Shown: positions 17,362-27,228, counted from the stretch's first letter. The stretch is 64,000 nucleotides of DNA from Acidimicrobiales bacterium (GCA_035294085.1 DATGLP010000029.1:19744-83743), one strand, 5' to 3'. Translations and numbers: made by a program. Notes: a model not told the origin generated them from the letters alone.

Positions 17362-18255
17362 GTGCGCATCGTCTCGCTCCTGCCCTCGGCGACCGAGATC
17401 GTCTACCTCCTCGGCCTCGGTGGCGACCTCGTCGGGGCGACCCACGAGTGCGACTGGCCACCCGCGGCGCGCCGGGTCCGGCGGGTGTCGGCGTCCAACC
17501 TGCCGCCGGGCGCGTCGCCGGCCGAGATCGACCGGCTCGTCAGCGCGAGCGTCTCGGGCGGCGCGCCGGCCTACGTGCTCGACCACGAGGCGATCCGCGA
17601 GCTCGCCCCCGATCTCGTCATCACCCAGGACCTGTGCGCGGTGTGCGCGGTGCCCGCTGGCCACCTGCGCGCCGCGCTGGACGTGCTCGGGATCGAGGCG
17701 CAGGTCCTCTCGCTCGATCCCTCCTCGCTCGGCGAGGTGCTCGACTCGATCGTCGCGGTCGGGCGCGCGACGGGGACCGAGGCGCGCGCCCGGGAGGCCG
17801 TGGCCGCGCTGCGCGAGCGCCTCGAGGCCGTGCGCCGCGCCGTCGCGGCGCGACCTCGGCCGGCGACGCTCGCCCTCGAGTGGAGCGACCCGCCCTACAA
17901 CGCCGGCCACTGGGTCCCCGAGATGGTGCGTCTCGCCGGTGGCGAGCCGCTCCTGGCGTCCGCCGGGGTGCCCTCGACGCGCCTCGCGTGGGAGGCGATC
18001 GGCCGCTCGCGCCCGGAGGTCGTCGTCTTCCTGCCCTGCGGCTACGGGCTCGACGCGGCGTGCGAGGAGGCGAGCGCGCTCCTCGCCAGCCGGCCCGAGC
18101 TGGCCGGCGCGCGGCGCCTGTTCGCGGGCGACGCCTCCGGGTACTTCTCCCGGCCCGGACCGCGCCTCGTCGACGGCACGGCCGCCCTGGCCGCGGCGCT
18201 GCACGACCGCTGCGGGATCGAGGCGCCGGCGGGGGTCCTGGCGAGGCTGCGCTGA
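17362..18255 (+). CDS. BtuF-like cobalamin-binding protein without signal peptide
   Basis: The 297-residue product begins directly with RIVSLLPSATEIVYLLGLGGDLVGATHECDWP, the core of the class-III binding-protein fold, followed by DLVITQDLCAVCAVP and an ALEWSDPPYNAGHWVPEMV lobe. Proteins of this sort are labelled cobalamin-binding but lack an export signal, as here; start at GTG 17362. The CDLCAVCA-type cysteines are notable for a supposed periplasmic protein. It is divergent from cobB. It may bind a corrinoid in the cytoplasm or act elsewhere in the pathway; function is not established. Confidence 0.8.
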   Translation: MRIVSLLPSATEIVYLLGLGGDLVGATHECDWPPAARRVRRVSASNLPPGASPAEIDRLVSASVSGGAPAYVLDHEAIRELAPDLVITQDLCAVCAVPAGHLRAALDVLGIEAQVLSLDPSSLGEVLDSIVAVGRATGTEARAREAVAALRERLEAVRRAVAARPRPATLALEWSDPPYNAGHWVPEMVRLAGGEPLLASAGVPSTRLAWEAIGRSRPEVVVFLPCGYGLDAACEEASALLASRPELAGARRLFAGDASGYFSRPGPRLVDGTAALAAALHDRCGIEAPAGVLARLR

Positions 18256-18259
18256 GCCA

Positions 18260-18293
18260 GCTCGCCGGCGGGCCGGTGGTGCCACCGGCGAGC
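18260..18293. terminator. Hairpin between convergent genes
   Basis: GCTCGCCGG at 18260-18268 pairs perfectly with CCGGCGAGC at 18285-18293, 5 bp after the BtuF-like stop and before the end of the ATPase gene on the other strand. There is no U-tract, as is common in GC-rich actinobacteria. Probably a shared terminator. Confidence 0.5.
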
Positions 18294-18311
18294 GCCGCGG
18301 CGTGGCGCTCG

Positions 18312-21300
18312 CTACGACCGGACCCGCGCCACGGCCGTGGGCGCAGCGCTCTCGTGCCGCCGGCCTCCGCCCGTGGGGGACTCGAGGGAGCCCGGCGGGC
18401 GCGCCCCGGGAGGCGGCGGTCCGCACGGCGGCGGCGCCGATCGCCGGCGGGCGACCGCCTTGCGCAGCTCGTCGGCGCCTGCGACCACGACGGGGAAGGG
18501 GAGGAGCAGGGCGAGCTGCGCGGGGGACAGCGACGCGGTCCCGAAGAGCGCCTCGAGCGGCGGCGCGTAGGCGAGGAGCAGGGCGAAGGCGACCTCGAAG
18601 GCGACCCCCGCGAGCAGCGCACGGCTGCGCCGCAGGCCGAGCGACCAGATCGGCGCCCGCTCGGCGCGCACCGCGAAGGCGGTGCCGACCTGGCACGCGA
18701 CGATCCCGAGCCAGGCGACCGTCGTCGCCTGCCGGTAGGCCTCGTGCAGCGGCGTGCCTGGCCCGGTCGGCGTCCCCGGGTGCCAGCCGGCACGCAGCAG
18801 GACGAGGAAGAAGCCGCCGAGGACGAGCGCGGCCGACACGACGCCGAGGAAGCCCCACGAGCGCGCGAGCATCGACCGGCGGACGACGCTCTCGTGCCGG
18901 CCCCGCGGCGGCCGCTGCATGAGTCCGGGCTCGGCGGGCTCGCGGCTGAGGGCGAGGGCGGGGAGCGTGTCGGTGCCGAGGTCGATGGCGAGGATCTGCA
19001 TGACCGTGAGCGGCAGGGGGATCGTGCCACCCGACAGGGCGAAGGCGAGGAAGGGGACGATCTCCGGTACGGCGTGGGTGAAGATGTAGACGATGAACTT
19101 CCGCACGTTGTCGTAGACGCGCCGTCCCTCTTCGATCGCGGCGACGATCGTGGCGAAGTTGTCGTCCGTCAGCACCATCGTCGCCGCCTCGCGGGCGACG
19201 TCGGTGCCTGCCCTGCCCATGGCGACGCCGATGTCGGCGCGCCGCAGCGCCGGGGCGTCGTTCACCCCGTCGCCGGTCACGGCGACGACCTCGCCGAGCG
19301 CCCGCAGCGCGTCGGTGATCCGCAGCTTGGCCTCCGGCGAGCTGCGGGCGAAGATGATCTCGTCGCCGCTCGTGAGCAGCGCGTCGAGCTCGTCCTCGCT
19401 GAGGCGGTCGAGCTCCTCGCCGCTGACGACCCTGCTCGCCGCCGAGCCGATGCCGACCTGCCGGGCGACGGCCGCGGCCGTGAGCCCGTAGTCGCCGGTG
19501 ACGACGTGGATCCGAACCCCCGCGGCGTGGGCCTTCGCGACCGACGCCGCCACCTCCGGACGGGGCGGGTCGAAGAGCGCGACGAGGCCGAGGAAGCACA
19601 GGTTGCGCTCGACCTCGTCGCGCCGGGGCGTCCCCTCGAGCCCCGCCGGCGCGGCGCGCCGCGCGACGGCGAGGACGCGAAGGCCCGCCCTCGCCTGCTC
19701 GGCGACGACCTCCTCGACGCGCTCGCGCCAGCTCGCCGTCATCGCCTCCTCGGCGCCGTGGCGCGTGGCGATCCGGTCGCACAGCGGGAGCACGCTCTCG
19801 GGCGCGCCCTTCGTGTGCACGACGAGGGCGCCATCCACCTCGTCGAGCGTCGACATCCGCTTCAGGTGGGGGTCGAAGTGGTAGAGGGCGCGGCGCGACC
19901 GGTCGCGCTCGGCGGGCCGGACCGGGACGCGTGCCCCGGCGGCGAGCTCGAGGAGGGCGAGCTCGGTCGGGTCGCCGGTCGGGCCGGCGAGCCCGTCCCC
20001 GCGGCTCGCCGTCGTGCACGTCGCGCCGGCGCGCGCGAGCGCCCGCAGCTCGGGAGGCGCTGCGGCGAGCTCCTCCGGCGATGCCGTGCCCGCGGCGGTC
20101 CACACGGCGGCGGCGCGCATCTGGTTGGCCGTCAGCGTCCCGGTCTTGTCGGTGCAGATGACCGTCGTCGACCCGAGCGTCTCGACCGCGGAGAGGCGCT
20201 TCACGACGGCGCCTCGCCGCGCCAGGTCGCGCGCGCCGACGGCGAGTGCCAGCGTGATCGTCGGCAGGAGCCCCTCGGGTACGTTGGCCACGATCAGGCC
20301 GACGGAGAAGCTGACGGCCGCCCGCAGGGAGAGGCCGGCCGCGGCGCCGAGGGGCAGGAAGGCGATCGCCGCCGCGAGCGCGACCGAGGCGATCAGCCAC
20401 GCCACCCGCTTCACCTGCCGCTCGAGCGGGCTCTGCTCCCGGACGGTGCGCTGGGAGAGCGAGGCGATCCGCCCGAGCTCCGTGCGCATCCCCGTGCGCG
20501 TCACGACGGCGCGCGCCTCGCCCCCGGTGCAGGTCGACCCGCTCAGGACGAGGTTCCGGGCGCTGAGGAGCGGACCGTGCGTCTCGACGACGTGCGCCGC
20601 GCGGTAGGCGGGGAGCGACTCGCCCGTGAGGGTCGACAGGTCGACCTCGACCTCGCCTTCGATGAGCCGAGCGTCTGCGCTGATCCGGTCTCCCTCCTCG
20701 ATGAGGACGACGTCACCGGGCACGAGCCGGCTCGCCTCCACCTCGGTGGGCTGGCCGTCGCGAAGGACGCGGGCCCGCTCGGGCAGGTAGGCGGCGAGCG
20801 CCTCGACCGCCCGCTCCGCCTGCTCCTCCTGGGCGAACGCGACGACGGCGTTGAGGACGATGACCGCGGCGATGGCGCCCGCCAGGAGCGCGCTCCGGTT
20901 GACGAGCGCGAGGGCGGCGGCAGCGGCGAGGAGGAGGGCGAGCGGGTGCGTGAACTGCCGGGCCAGGTCGCCGGGCCAGTGCCGGCCGCCGCGGCGGGCG
21001 AGCTCGTTCGGGCCTTCGGCGACGAGTCGACGGGCTGCCTCGCGCTCCGAGAGGCCCGTCGGCGAGGTGCGCAGGCGCCAGAAGAGCTCGGCGAGGGGCT
21101 GGCGCGGGTCGAGGGGGGCCTCGCGACCGAGGCCGTCCGCCCCTCGCGACGGCTCGTTCGCGTCCCCGGTCACGTCGGTCTCCCGCCGCGACGGCGCCGC
21201 CTCCGCTCGCGGCGCGACCCGCCGCTCGGTCGGAGGGAGCGGGCCGCTCGAGGCCCCGCTCGCACCCCGGGTGGAGCTCCGGGCGCTGCGGCGGCCGCGC

Positions 21301-21332
21301 CGACGGCGGTCATGGTGTGCTCCTCTCGTCAC
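18312..21332 (-). CDS. P2-type cation-transporting ATPase (CtpF-like)
   Basis: The protein has up to 1006 residues. Order: N-terminal cation-ATPase domain (~75-135), actuator domain with TGES (236-239), M4 helix [17 protein letters not shown] (near 348-364), phosphorylation site DKTGT with D395, KGAPE in the nucleotide domain, the hinge GDGVNDAP, and a six-helix C-terminal region. The M4 motif PEGLL resembles Na+/K+ or H+/K+ pumps more than Ca2+ pumps (PEGLP). The first ~60 residues are Arg/Ser-rich; a GTG at 21173 is an alternative start. In Mycobacterium tuberculosis a P2 ATPase, ctpF, belongs to the DosR regulon, as the local context suggests here. Confidence 0.9.
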   Translation of the reverse strand: MTRGAHHDRRRRGRRSARSSTRGASGASSGPLPPTERRVAPRAEAAPSRRETDVTGDANEPSRGADGLGREAPLDPRQPLAELFWRLRTSPTGLSEREAARRLVAEGPNELARRGGRHWPGDLARQFTHPLALLLAAAAALALVNRSALLAGAIAAVIVLNAVVAFAQEEQAERAVEALAAYLPERARVLRDGQPTEVEASRLVPGDVVLIEEGDRISADARLIEGEVEVDLSTLTGESLPAYRAAHVVETHGPLLSARNLVLSGSTCTGGEARAVVTRTGMRTELGRIASLSQRTVREQSPLERQVKRVAWLIASVALAAAIAFLPLGAAAGLSLRAAVSFSVGLIVANVPEGLLPTITLALAVGARDLARRGAVVKRLSAVETLGSTTVICTDKTGTLTANQMRAAAVWTAAGTASPEELAAAPPELRALARAGATCTTASRGDGLAGPTGDPTELALLELAAGARVPVRPAERDRSRRALYHFDPHLKRMSTLDEVDGALVVHTKGAPESVLPLCDRIATRHGAEEAMTASWRERVEEVVAEQARAGLRVLAVARRAAPAGLEGTPRRDEVERNLCFLGLVALFDPPRPEVAASVAKAHAAGVRIHVVTGDYGLTAAAVARQVGIGSAASRVVSGEELDRLSEDELDALLTSGDEIIFARSSPEAKLRITDALRALGEVVAVTGDGVNDAPALRRADIGVAMGRAGTDVAREAATMVLTDDNFATIVAAIEEGRRVYDNVRKFIVYIFTHAVPEIVPFLAFALSGGTIPLPLTVMQILAIDLGTDTLPALALSREPAEPGLMQRPPRGRHESVVRRSMLARSWGFLGVVSAALVLGGFFLVLLRAGWHPGTPTGPGTPLHEAYRQATTVAWLGIVACQVGTAFAVRAERAPIWSLGLRRSRALLAGVAFEVAFALLLAYAPPLEALFGTASLSPAQLALLLPFPVVVAGADELRKAVARRRSAPPPCGPPPPGARPPGSLESPTGGGRRHESAAPTAVARVRS

Positions 21333-21384
21333 ACGCCGGTCCGGGCGGCTGCTCCAGGCTCGCGAGGGCGCCCGCCCGCGCTGT

Positions 21385-21399
21385 AGGGGCGAAGGTCAC
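21385..21399. promoter_or_regulatory. Candidate operator upstream of the P-type ATPase
   Basis: AGGGGCGAAGGTCAC lies 53 bp before the ATPase start codon. It aligns base by base with sites upstream of PEP synthase (24241) and the acyl-CoA synthetase (31948), and follows the GGGnC-N4-GnC layout of DosR-type boxes. Shared motif seen; binding is inference. Confidence 0.45.
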
Positions 21400-21433
21400 G
21401 CCGGCAACCGAGCGGCCGTGCCGGCGCGAGCCG

Positions 21434-21883
21434 CTACACGCGATCGCCGAGCAGGCCGGAGAAGACCTGGCGCATCGAGAGGATGCCGGCCACGCGGCCT
21501 TCGGGCGTGACGACGAGGAGGTGGCGTACCTCATGGGCGAGCATCATCCTCGCCGCGTCGACGAGGTGGCTCGTCGTCGTCACCCAGTAGGGCCAGGGCG
21601 AGGCGACGGTCTCGACCTGCTCGTCGCCGCCGAGGCCGAGCGCGAGCGCGCGCGTGAGGTCCCGCTCGGTGACGAGCTCGCGCGGGAGCTCGCCGACGAG
21701 CAGCGCGGACACGTCCGCGGCCCGCATCACGCGGGCCGCCTGCCGCAGGCTGGCGCCGTGCGGGACGTGCACGACCGGGCGCAGCTCGAGCTCGCCGACC
21801 TCGACGTCGAGTCCGCGACGCCCCCGCCCGCCCTCCTCGCCTGCGGCGGCCGGCTCGCCACCGGCCGCGCCGGGAGCGCTCAT
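21434..21883 (-). CDS. Two-CBS-domain protein (Hrp1-like)
   Basis: The 149-residue product is essentially a pair of CBS motifs: the first in [20 protein letters not shown] with [10 protein letters not shown], the second in [37 protein letters not shown] Gly/Ala-rich tail of ~30 residues precedes them. CBS pairs bind adenine nucleotides and sense energy state; stand-alone pairs such as Hrp1 are among the strongest DosR-regulated genes of M. tuberculosis. The ATG overlaps the PEP synthase stop by 4 bp (ATGA), so its synthesis is tied to that enzyme, and it may regulate it. Confidence 0.85.
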   Translation of the reverse strand: MSAPGAAGGEPAAAGEEGGRGRRGLDVEVGELELRPVVHVPHGASLRQAARVMRAADVSALLVGELPRELVTERDLTRALALGLGGDEQVETVASPWPYWVTTTSHLVDAARMMLAHEVRHLLVVTPEGRVAGILSMRQVFSGLLGDRV

Positions 21884-24186
21884 CGCCGCGCGCCGGGCAG
21901 CTTCGGCCGGTGCCGGGGCGCGAGCGGGCTCGGGATCGCGGGCTGGTCGCGACGCGCGCCCGCGAGGACGAGACGCCACTCGGCGTCGGCGACCGAGCGG
22001 CGCACGGCCTCGACAGCGTCGGGGTTCACCGAGATCGAGGTGATGCCGAGCTGCACGAGGTACTCGGCGAACTCGGGGCGGTTCGACGGCGCCTGGCCGC
22101 ACAGCGACGAGGTGATGCCAGCCGCCTGGCAGGCCGCGACGATCCGGCCGATCGCGTCGAGCACCGCAGGGTCGGCCTCGTCGAAGAGGGGGGCGAGGAC
22201 CTCCGAGTCACGATCGACGCCGAGTACGAGCTGGGTCAGGTCGTTGCTGCCGATCGACACGCCCTCGACGCCCATCGCCGCGTAGGTAGGGATCCAGGAG
22301 GCGGCCGAGGGCACCTCGGCCATCACCCACACGGGGAGCGCGCTCGCCTCGGGGTGGGCCGCGACGAGCTCGAGGCAGCGCTCGAGCTCCCAGGCCGTCC
22401 GGACGAAGGGGATCATGAGGCGCAGGTTCGGGCTCGTCGTGGCCACCGTGCCGAGCACGTCGAGCTCGAGGCGGAACAGGTCGGGCTGGTCCACGTAGCG
22501 GAAGCAGCCCCGGTAGCCGATCATCGGGTTGTCCTCCTGCGGCTCGACGTCGCCGCCGTCGAGCTTCCGGAACTCGTTGCTGCGGAAGTCGATGCTGCGG
22601 TAGACGACGGGACGGGGGGCGAAGGCCGTCACGATGCGCGTGAGGTGGGCCGCCATCGTGTCGACGAACGATCGGGCCTCGCCGCGCTCGAGCAGCTTGC
22701 GCGGGTGGACGCCGCGCAGCGCGTCGGTCACCATGAACTCGGCGCGCAGCAGGCCGACCCCGTCGACGGGGAGCGCGGCGACCTCCTCGGCGTGCTCGGC
22801 GACGGCGAGGTTGACGTACAGGCGCGTCGCCAGCGGCTGCGTCGCGGCCGGTCGTGCCGGCGCCGCCGGCGGTGGCGGCGCCTCGCCCACCACGCCCTCG
22901 AGGACCTGGCCCTTCGCGCCGTCGACCGTCACCACCTCGCCGTCGCGAAGCACGGTCGTCGCGTTGCGCGTCCCGACGACGCAGGGCACCTGCAGCTCGC
23001 GCGCCACGATGGCGGCGTGGCAGGTCATGCCCCCGCCGTCGGTGACGAGCGCGGCCGCACGTCGCATCACCGGTACCCAGTCCGGGCTCGTCATGGTGGC
23101 GACGAGGACCTCGCCGTCGCGCAGCCGGTCGCCCTCGTCGGGCGAGGCGAGGACGCGCACGGCGCCCGACGCCCGCCCCGCGGAGGCGGCGAGGCCGTTC
23201 AGCAGGACCCGTCCGGGCGCACCCGCCTTCGCCGCGCGGGCGTGCAGGGTCGTGATGGGTCGTGACTGGACGAGGAAGGTCCTGCCGGCCGCCATGGCCC
23301 ACTCGGCGTCCTGCGGGGACCCGTAGTGGCGCTCGAGGGCGAGGCCGAGGCGGGCGAGGTCGACGACCTCCTCGTCGCTGAGGACGCGACGCGCGCCCGT
23401 CTCGGCGTCGAGCTCGACCTCGCGATCCGCGCCGTCCGGCCCGCGCACGACGGCCACTCGCTTGCGGCCGACGCGCACGCTCACGAGCGTGGGTCCGTCC
23501 TTCGAGACGACGTAGGTGTCGGGCTCGACCCGGCCGGAGACGACGACCTCGCCCTGGCCGAAGGCGGCCTCGATGACGATCCGGTCGGCGCGGTCCGAGG
23601 CGGGGTCCGCCGTGAACATGACCCCGGAGCGCTCGGAGGGGACCATCTCCTGGACGATCACCGCCAGGGAGGGCTCCTCGGTCACGCCCTCGAAGGCTCG
23701 GTAGGCGACGACGCGCTCGCCGTAGAGGGACGCCCAGCAGTCGACGATCGCCGCGAGGAGCGCCTCCTCGCCTGCGACGTTCGTCCGGGTGAGGTTCATC
23801 CCGGCGAAGGAGGTCCCCGCGGTGTCCTCGCTCGTGCCCGAGGAGCGGACGGCGACGCTGGCCTTCTCGCCGAGCTCCCGGTAGGCGGCGAGCACCTCCG
23901 CGGCGAGTTCGGGCGGCACCGGGGTGCGCCGCAGGAGCTCCTGCGCCTGCGCCGCGGTCGAGGCGAGGCTCGCCGGGTCCTCCGGCCGCACGTCGGCGAG
24001 GAGGCGGCGCAGGGCGTCGCGCTGGCCGGAGCGCTCGACGGCCTCGAGGTAGGCCTCGCTCGTGATCACGAACCCGGGCGGCACCGGCAGGCCGGCCCGG
24101 GTCATCTCGCCGAGGTTGGCGCCCTTGCCGCCGACGAGGCCCACGTCCTCGAGGCCGACGTCCTTGAACCAGCGGATCCGCTCCAT
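21880..24186 (-). CDS. ppsA: Phosphoenolpyruvate synthase
   Basis: The 768-residue enzyme makes PEP from pyruvate and ATP (with AMP and Pi), the entry to gluconeogenesis. Seen in order: ATP-binding domain starting [23 protein letters not shown] with [18 protein letters not shown]; the phospho-His swivel domain with H390 in [14 protein letters not shown]; and the TIM barrel with [18 protein letters not shown] and the catalytic Cys in SLCGQAPS. Start at ATG 24186 behind AAGGAGG. It is divergent from a PfkB kinase with a candidate operator midway, and coupled to a CBS protein downstream. Confidence 0.95.
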   Translation of the reverse strand: MERIRWFKDVGLEDVGLVGGKGANLGEMTRAGLPVPPGFVITSEAYLEAVERSGQRDALRRLLADVRPEDPASLASTAAQAQELLRRTPVPPELAAEVLAAYRELGEKASVAVRSSGTSEDTAGTSFAGMNLTRTNVAGEEALLAAIVDCWASLYGERVVAYRAFEGVTEEPSLAVIVQEMVPSERSGVMFTADPASDRADRIVIEAAFGQGEVVVSGRVEPDTYVVSKDGPTLVSVRVGRKRVAVVRGPDGADREVELDAETGARRVLSDEEVVDLARLGLALERHYGSPQDAEWAMAAGRTFLVQSRPITTLHARAAKAGAPGRVLLNGLAASAGRASGAVRVLASPDEGDRLRDGEVLVATMTSPDWVPVMRRAAALVTDGGGMTCHAAIVARELQVPCVVGTRNATTVLRDGEVVTVDGAKGQVLEGVVGEAPPPPAAPARPAATQPLATRLYVNLAVAEHAEEVAALPVDGVGLLRAEFMVTDALRGVHPRKLLERGEARSFVDTMAAHLTRIVTAFAPRPVVYRSIDFRSNEFRKLDGGDVEPQEDNPMIGYRGCFRYVDQPDLFRLELDVLGTVATTSPNLRLMIPFVRTAWELERCLELVAAHPEASALPVWVMAEVPSAASWIPTYAAMGVEGVSIGSNDLTQLVLGVDRDSEVLAPLFDEADPAVLDAIGRIVAACQAAGITSSLCGQAPSNRPEFAEYLVQLGITSISVNPDAVEAVRRSVADAEWRLVLAGARRDQPAIPSPLAPRHRPKLPGARR

Positions 24187-24240
24187 GCGTCCTCCTTCGA
24201 GAGCCCTGCCTCCAGCCTGTCGGCGGCGCCGGGCGCCGCC

Positions 24241-24255
24241 AGGGTCGAACGGCAC
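24241..24255. promoter_or_regulatory. Candidate operator between ppsA and the PfkB kinase
   Basis: AGGGTCGAACGGCAC lies 55 bp from the ppsA start and about 62 bp from the kinase start, so it can serve both. Together with the preceding bases it contains GCGCCGCCAGGGTCGA, a 16-nt string found again without mismatch in the inverted repeat region at 31942. DosR-box-like layout; binding is inference. Confidence 0.5.
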
Positions 24256-24317
24256 CTCCCGCCCGCGCGTCGCGCGCCGCGGCGCGCGCGCCGGTGCCGG
24301 GTACGCTCCCCGCGGAC

Positions 24318-25313
24318 GTGCGCGCGATCGATGTGCTGAGCGTCGGAGACGTGACCACCGACGTCTTCATTCGCCTCCTCGAGGCGCGCGTCGTCGACGC
24401 CGGCGAGGGGGACCGCCGTCTCGAGCTCCCCTACGGGGGCAAGGTGCGCTTCGAGCACGCCGAGACCGTGGCCGCGGGGGGGAACTCGTCGAACGCCGCG
24501 GTCTGCTTCGCCCGTCTCGGGCTCGCCGCCGCGCTCGTCGCCAACGTCGGCGGCGACCAGGTGGGTCGCGACGTGCTCACGGCGCTCCACCGCGAGGGCG
24601 TGGACACGCGCTTCGTGCGCATCGACCCGGGGCTGCCGACGAACCGCAACTTCGTGCTGTGGTACGGGGACGAGCGGACGATCCTCGTCCACCACGAGTC
24701 GTACGAGTACCACTGGCCGCACCTGCGCCCCTCGGAGGTGCCTCGCTGGCTCTACCTGAGCTCGCTCGGCGACGAGACCCTCGAGTACTACGGGCAGCTG
24801 GCCGACTGGCTCGAGGCCGAGCCCGCGGTGCGCCTCGCCTTCCAGCCCGGGACCTTCCAGATCCAGCTCGGCACCGAGCGGCTCGCCCGCCTCTACCGGC
24901 GGGCCGACCTCCTTGTGTGCAACCGGGAGGAGGCAGCGGTCATCGGCGGTGGTCGCCACGCCGACGTCGCCGACCTCCTCGACCACCTGCACGCGCTCGG
25001 GCCTCGGGTCGCCGTCGTCACCGACGGCCCGGCGGGCGCCTACGCGTCGGATGGCCGGCGCCGCTACCGGGTCCCCTGCTACCCCGACCGCGAGCCGCCC
25101 CTCGAGCGGACGGGGGCCGGCGACGCCTTCGCCGCCACGCTCGTCGCCGCGCTCGCGAGGGGGCTCCCCCTCGAGGTGGGACTCGCCTGGGCGCCGGCGA
25201 ACGCGATGAGCGTCGTCCACCGCGTCGGCTCCCAGGGCGGCCTGCTCACCGAGAAGGAGCTCGAGGCGGAGCTCGAGCAGGCGCCGCCCGGCTACGCGGT
25301 GCGCCCCCTGTAG
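24318..25313 (+). CDS. PfkB-family carbohydrate kinase
   Basis: The product (331 residues from GTG 24318) starts with [21 protein letters not shown], has the sugar-binding [17 protein letters not shown] motif near 60, an NREEAAVI element, and the catalytic signature [17 protein letters not shown] near 270. These are ribokinase/PfkB features; the phosphorylated sugar is unknown. TACGCT (24302-24307) lies 10 nt before this GTG and suggests a leaderless mRNA; a GTG at 24294 upstream is less likely. In M. tuberculosis a PfkB protein (Rv2029c) belongs to the DosR regulon. Convergent with the ferritin-like gene, only 4 bp apart. Confidence 0.85.
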   Translation: MRAIDVLSVGDVTTDVFIRLLEARVVDAGEGDRRLELPYGGKVRFEHAETVAAGGNSSNAAVCFARLGLAAALVANVGGDQVGRDVLTALHREGVDTRFVRIDPGLPTNRNFVLWYGDERTILVHHESYEYHWPHLRPSEVPRWLYLSSLGDETLEYYGQLADWLEAEPAVRLAFQPGTFQIQLGTERLARLYRRADLLVCNREEAAVIGGGRHADVADLLDHLHALGPRVAVVTDGPAGAYASDGRRRYRVPCYPDREPPLERTGAGDAFAATLVAALARGLPLEVGLAWAPANAMSVVHRVGSQGGLLTEKELEAELEQAPPGYAVRPL

Positions 25314-25317
25314 TGGC

Positions 25318-25809
25318 CTAGCGCAGCGGCATCCCCTCCGCGATGCGCTGCAGGTGCTCGAGGATGAGGATGTGCTTCCTCGTGTCGAGCTCCATCGTCT
25401 CGACGAGCAGCGGCCACAGCGTGGTCTGCGCAACCGGCTTGAGCGACCTGCGCAGCAGCTTCAGGCGGCGCGCGTCCTCCCGCTCGAAGCGAAGGAGGGC
25501 CGCGGTGGCCTCCCGCAGCGCCGCCGCGTCGGCGCGCCGCACCGGCACGTCGGGAACCGCGTCGGCGCGCTCCCCGAGCTCGATGTCCGCCCGAAGCGTC
25601 TCGGCCAGCTGCTCGAAGAGGCGGTGGTGGCGCTGCTCGTCCTCGACGATGAGGTCGACGAGGTACGCGACGTCCGGCGACTCGAGGCTCGCGCCGAGAC
25701 GCAGGTACGAGTCGAGGAGGTCGCTCTCCTCCTGGACGTGGGCGCGGAAGGCGTCGTAGAGCTCGACGTCCCACGAACGCGTCTCGCTCGGACCGGTCTG
25801 CGTGCTCAT
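25318..25809 (-). CDS. Ferritin-like four-helix protein, paralogue 1
   Basis: The 163-residue product is predicted as four long helices with metal-ligand-like residues: EEESDLLD in helix 1, EDEQRHHRLFEQL in helix 2, ERED in helix 3 and METMELDTRKHILILEHL in helix 4. The E/D-x-x-x-HH and E...KH pattern suggests a diiron or haem site of ferritin/rubrerythrin type, but I cannot name the family with certainty. A second copy is encoded at 32026-32502 with the same length and motifs. Start at ATG 25809 after GGAGG. It follows the stress-protein and regulator genes on the same strand. Confidence 0.65.
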   Translation of the reverse strand: MSTQTGPSETRSWDVELYDAFRAHVQEESDLLDSYLRLGASLESPDVAYLVDLIVEDEQRHHRLFEQLAETLRADIELGERADAVPDVPVRRADAAALREATAALLRFEREDARRLKLLRRSLKPVAQTTLWPLLVETMELDTRKHILILEHLQRIAEGMPLR

Positions 25810-25900
25810 CGCGCCTCCTCCCCCGGGGCTGGCCACGAGGCTCGGGCCGCTCCCACCCCGGCCTGCGCAACCATCGAAGCCGCTCGAGCCGGAACGGGAC

Positions 25901-25915
25901 AGGGACGAACGGCCT
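25901..25915. promoter_or_regulatory. Weaker candidate operator upstream of ferritin-like gene 1
   Basis: AGGGACGAACGGCCT shares AGGGnCGAACGGC with the ppsA/pfkB site. It is 92 bp from the downstream start codon, further than the other sites, so support is weaker. Confidence 0.3.
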
Positions 25916-25977
25916 CTTCGGCCGGCCCGCTTCGGGCGCCGCGGCGCGCCCGCCCCGGCTCGCGTCCTCGCCGGCGG

Positions 25978-26445
25978 CTACGAACGGACGATGACGACCG
26001 GGCAGCTCGCGTGGTGCGCGACCTGGGTGCTCACCGAGCCGAGGAGCAGGCCCGCGAAGCCGCCCCTGCCGCGCGAGCCGACGACGACGAGCAGGGCGTC
26101 CTTCGCCGCGCCGAGGATGACGTTCGCTGGCGGGCCGCTCTCGATCTCGTAGTCGACCGGGACGTCCGGCTCGTCGCCGAGCACCTCGGCGACCTGGCGC
26201 CTGACGAGGCGCTCGGCGTCCTCCGCCACCCCCTCGAAGGCTTCCGGGGGCAGGTAGGCGGTCGTGCTCAGTGCCGGGAGGCTCCAGGCGTAGACGACCC
26301 TGAGCGACGCCCCCCGGAGGCGGGCCTCCTCGGCCGCGAAGGCGAGCGCCCTCGAGGACGGCTCCGACCCGTCGACGCCGACGACCACGGCGCGCCGGCG
26401 TTCGCTCGCCGTGGCCGCCTCCGCCGTCCCCTCGTTCGCTGGCAT
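25978..26445 (-). CDS. Universal stress protein (UspA family)
   Basis: The 155-residue product is a single Usp domain: RRAVVVGVDGSEPSSRALAFAAEEA at the N-terminus and the ATP-binding GSRGRGGFAGLLLGSVSTQVAHHASCPVVIV at the C-terminus (the G-x2-G-x9-G-S pattern). ATP-binding Usps act in dormancy and stress adaptation; several are DosR targets in mycobacteria. The gene lies 57 bp downstream of the response regulator on the same strand and may share its transcript. Confidence 0.93.
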   Translation of the reverse strand: MPANEGTAEAATASERRRAVVVGVDGSEPSSRALAFAAEEARLRGASLRVVYAWSLPALSTTAYLPPEAFEGVAEDAERLVRRQVAEVLGDEPDVPVDYEIESGPPANVILGAAKDALLVVVGSRGRGGFAGLLLGSVSTQVAHHASCPVVIVRS

Positions 26446-26502
26446 GGTCGCGCTCCACCTCCAGGTCGGCGTCGGTGCTGCCGGTGCGCCCGATCCCCGT
26501 CG

Positions 26503-27171
26503 TCAGCCCGGCCGGCGCGCGGCGTGGCTGCGACGCTCGGCGAGGCGTGCCGCGTACACGGCGGCCTCGGTGCGCCGGCCCATGCCGAGCTTGGCGAGCA
26601 GGTTCGAGACGTAGTTCTTCACCGTCTTCTCGGCGAGGTAGAGCTCGGCGCCGATCTGGCGGTTCGTCTTGCCCTCGGCGATGAGGTCCAGGATCTGCCG
26701 TTCGCGGGCGGTGAGCCGCTCCACGTCCTGGCGCTCGGCCTGGGCACGCCGCAGGCCGTCGAGCACGCGCCGCGTCGTCGCCGCGTCGATGAGGGAGTGG
26801 CCGTTCGCGACGGCCCGGATCGAGGCGACGAGCTCGTTGCCCTGGATCTGCTTCAGGACGTAGCCGGCGGCCCCCGCCATGACCGCCTCGGCGAGCGCCT
26901 CGTCCTCGGCGAAGGAGGTGAGGATGAGGCAGGCGGTCTCGGGGTGGCGCGAGCGGATCTCGCGGCACACGTCGATCCCGTCGCCGTCGGGGAGGCGCAC
27001 GTCGAGCACGGCGACGTCCGGGCGCGCGGCGTCGATCCGCTCGAGCGCCTCGGCGGCGGTCGCCGCCTCCCCGACGACCTCGATGTCCTGGTCGGTCTCG
27101 AGGACGCGCCGCACGCCCTCGCGCACGACCTGGTGGTCGTCGAGGAGGAAGACGCGCACGGGCACCGCCAT
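26503..27171 (-). CDS. NarL/FixJ-family response regulator (DosR/DevR-like)
   Basis: The 222-residue regulator has a receiver domain (RVFLLDDHQVVREGVRRVLE, phospho-acceptor D57 in VAVLDVRLPDGDG, Thr/Ser and Lys switch residues in LILTSF and YVLKQI) and a LuxR-type helix-turn-helix at ~150-205 (LTARERQILDLIAEGKTNRQIGAELYLAEKTVKNYVSNLLAKL). The KTVKNYVSNLLAKLG recognition helix is the form seen in DosR-like regulators. It is divergent from a GAF histidine kinase 57 bp away, its likely partner, and could bind the GGGnC-N4-GnC motifs nearby. Confidence 0.9.
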   Translation of the reverse strand: MAVPVRVFLLDDHQVVREGVRRVLETDQDIEVVGEAATAAEALERIDAARPDVAVLDVRLPDGDGIDVCREIRSRHPETACLILTSFAEDEALAEAVMAGAAGYVLKQIQGNELVASIRAVANGHSLIDAATTRRVLDGLRRAQAERQDVERLTARERQILDLIAEGKTNRQIGAELYLAEKTVKNYVSNLLAKLGMGRRTEAAVYAARLAERRSHAARRPG

Positions 27172-27228
27172 AGTCTGCCCGATGCGTCAAGCGACCGTAC
27201 GTGCCACGCGAGGTGGCAGGATGTCGCG

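Noticed and set aside
14788..20400. An 1870-codon minus-strand frame running through btuF, cobB and the ATPase
   Set aside because: Only its last ~319 codons (btuF) have protein character; the rest is out of frame with cobB and the ATPase on the same strand.
27172..27228. Palindrome TGCCAC-GCGAG-GTGGCA between the regulator and kinase as a DosR-type operator
   Set aside because: It does not fit the GGGnC-N4-GnC motif of the other sites; it may still bind something but I cannot link it to the family.
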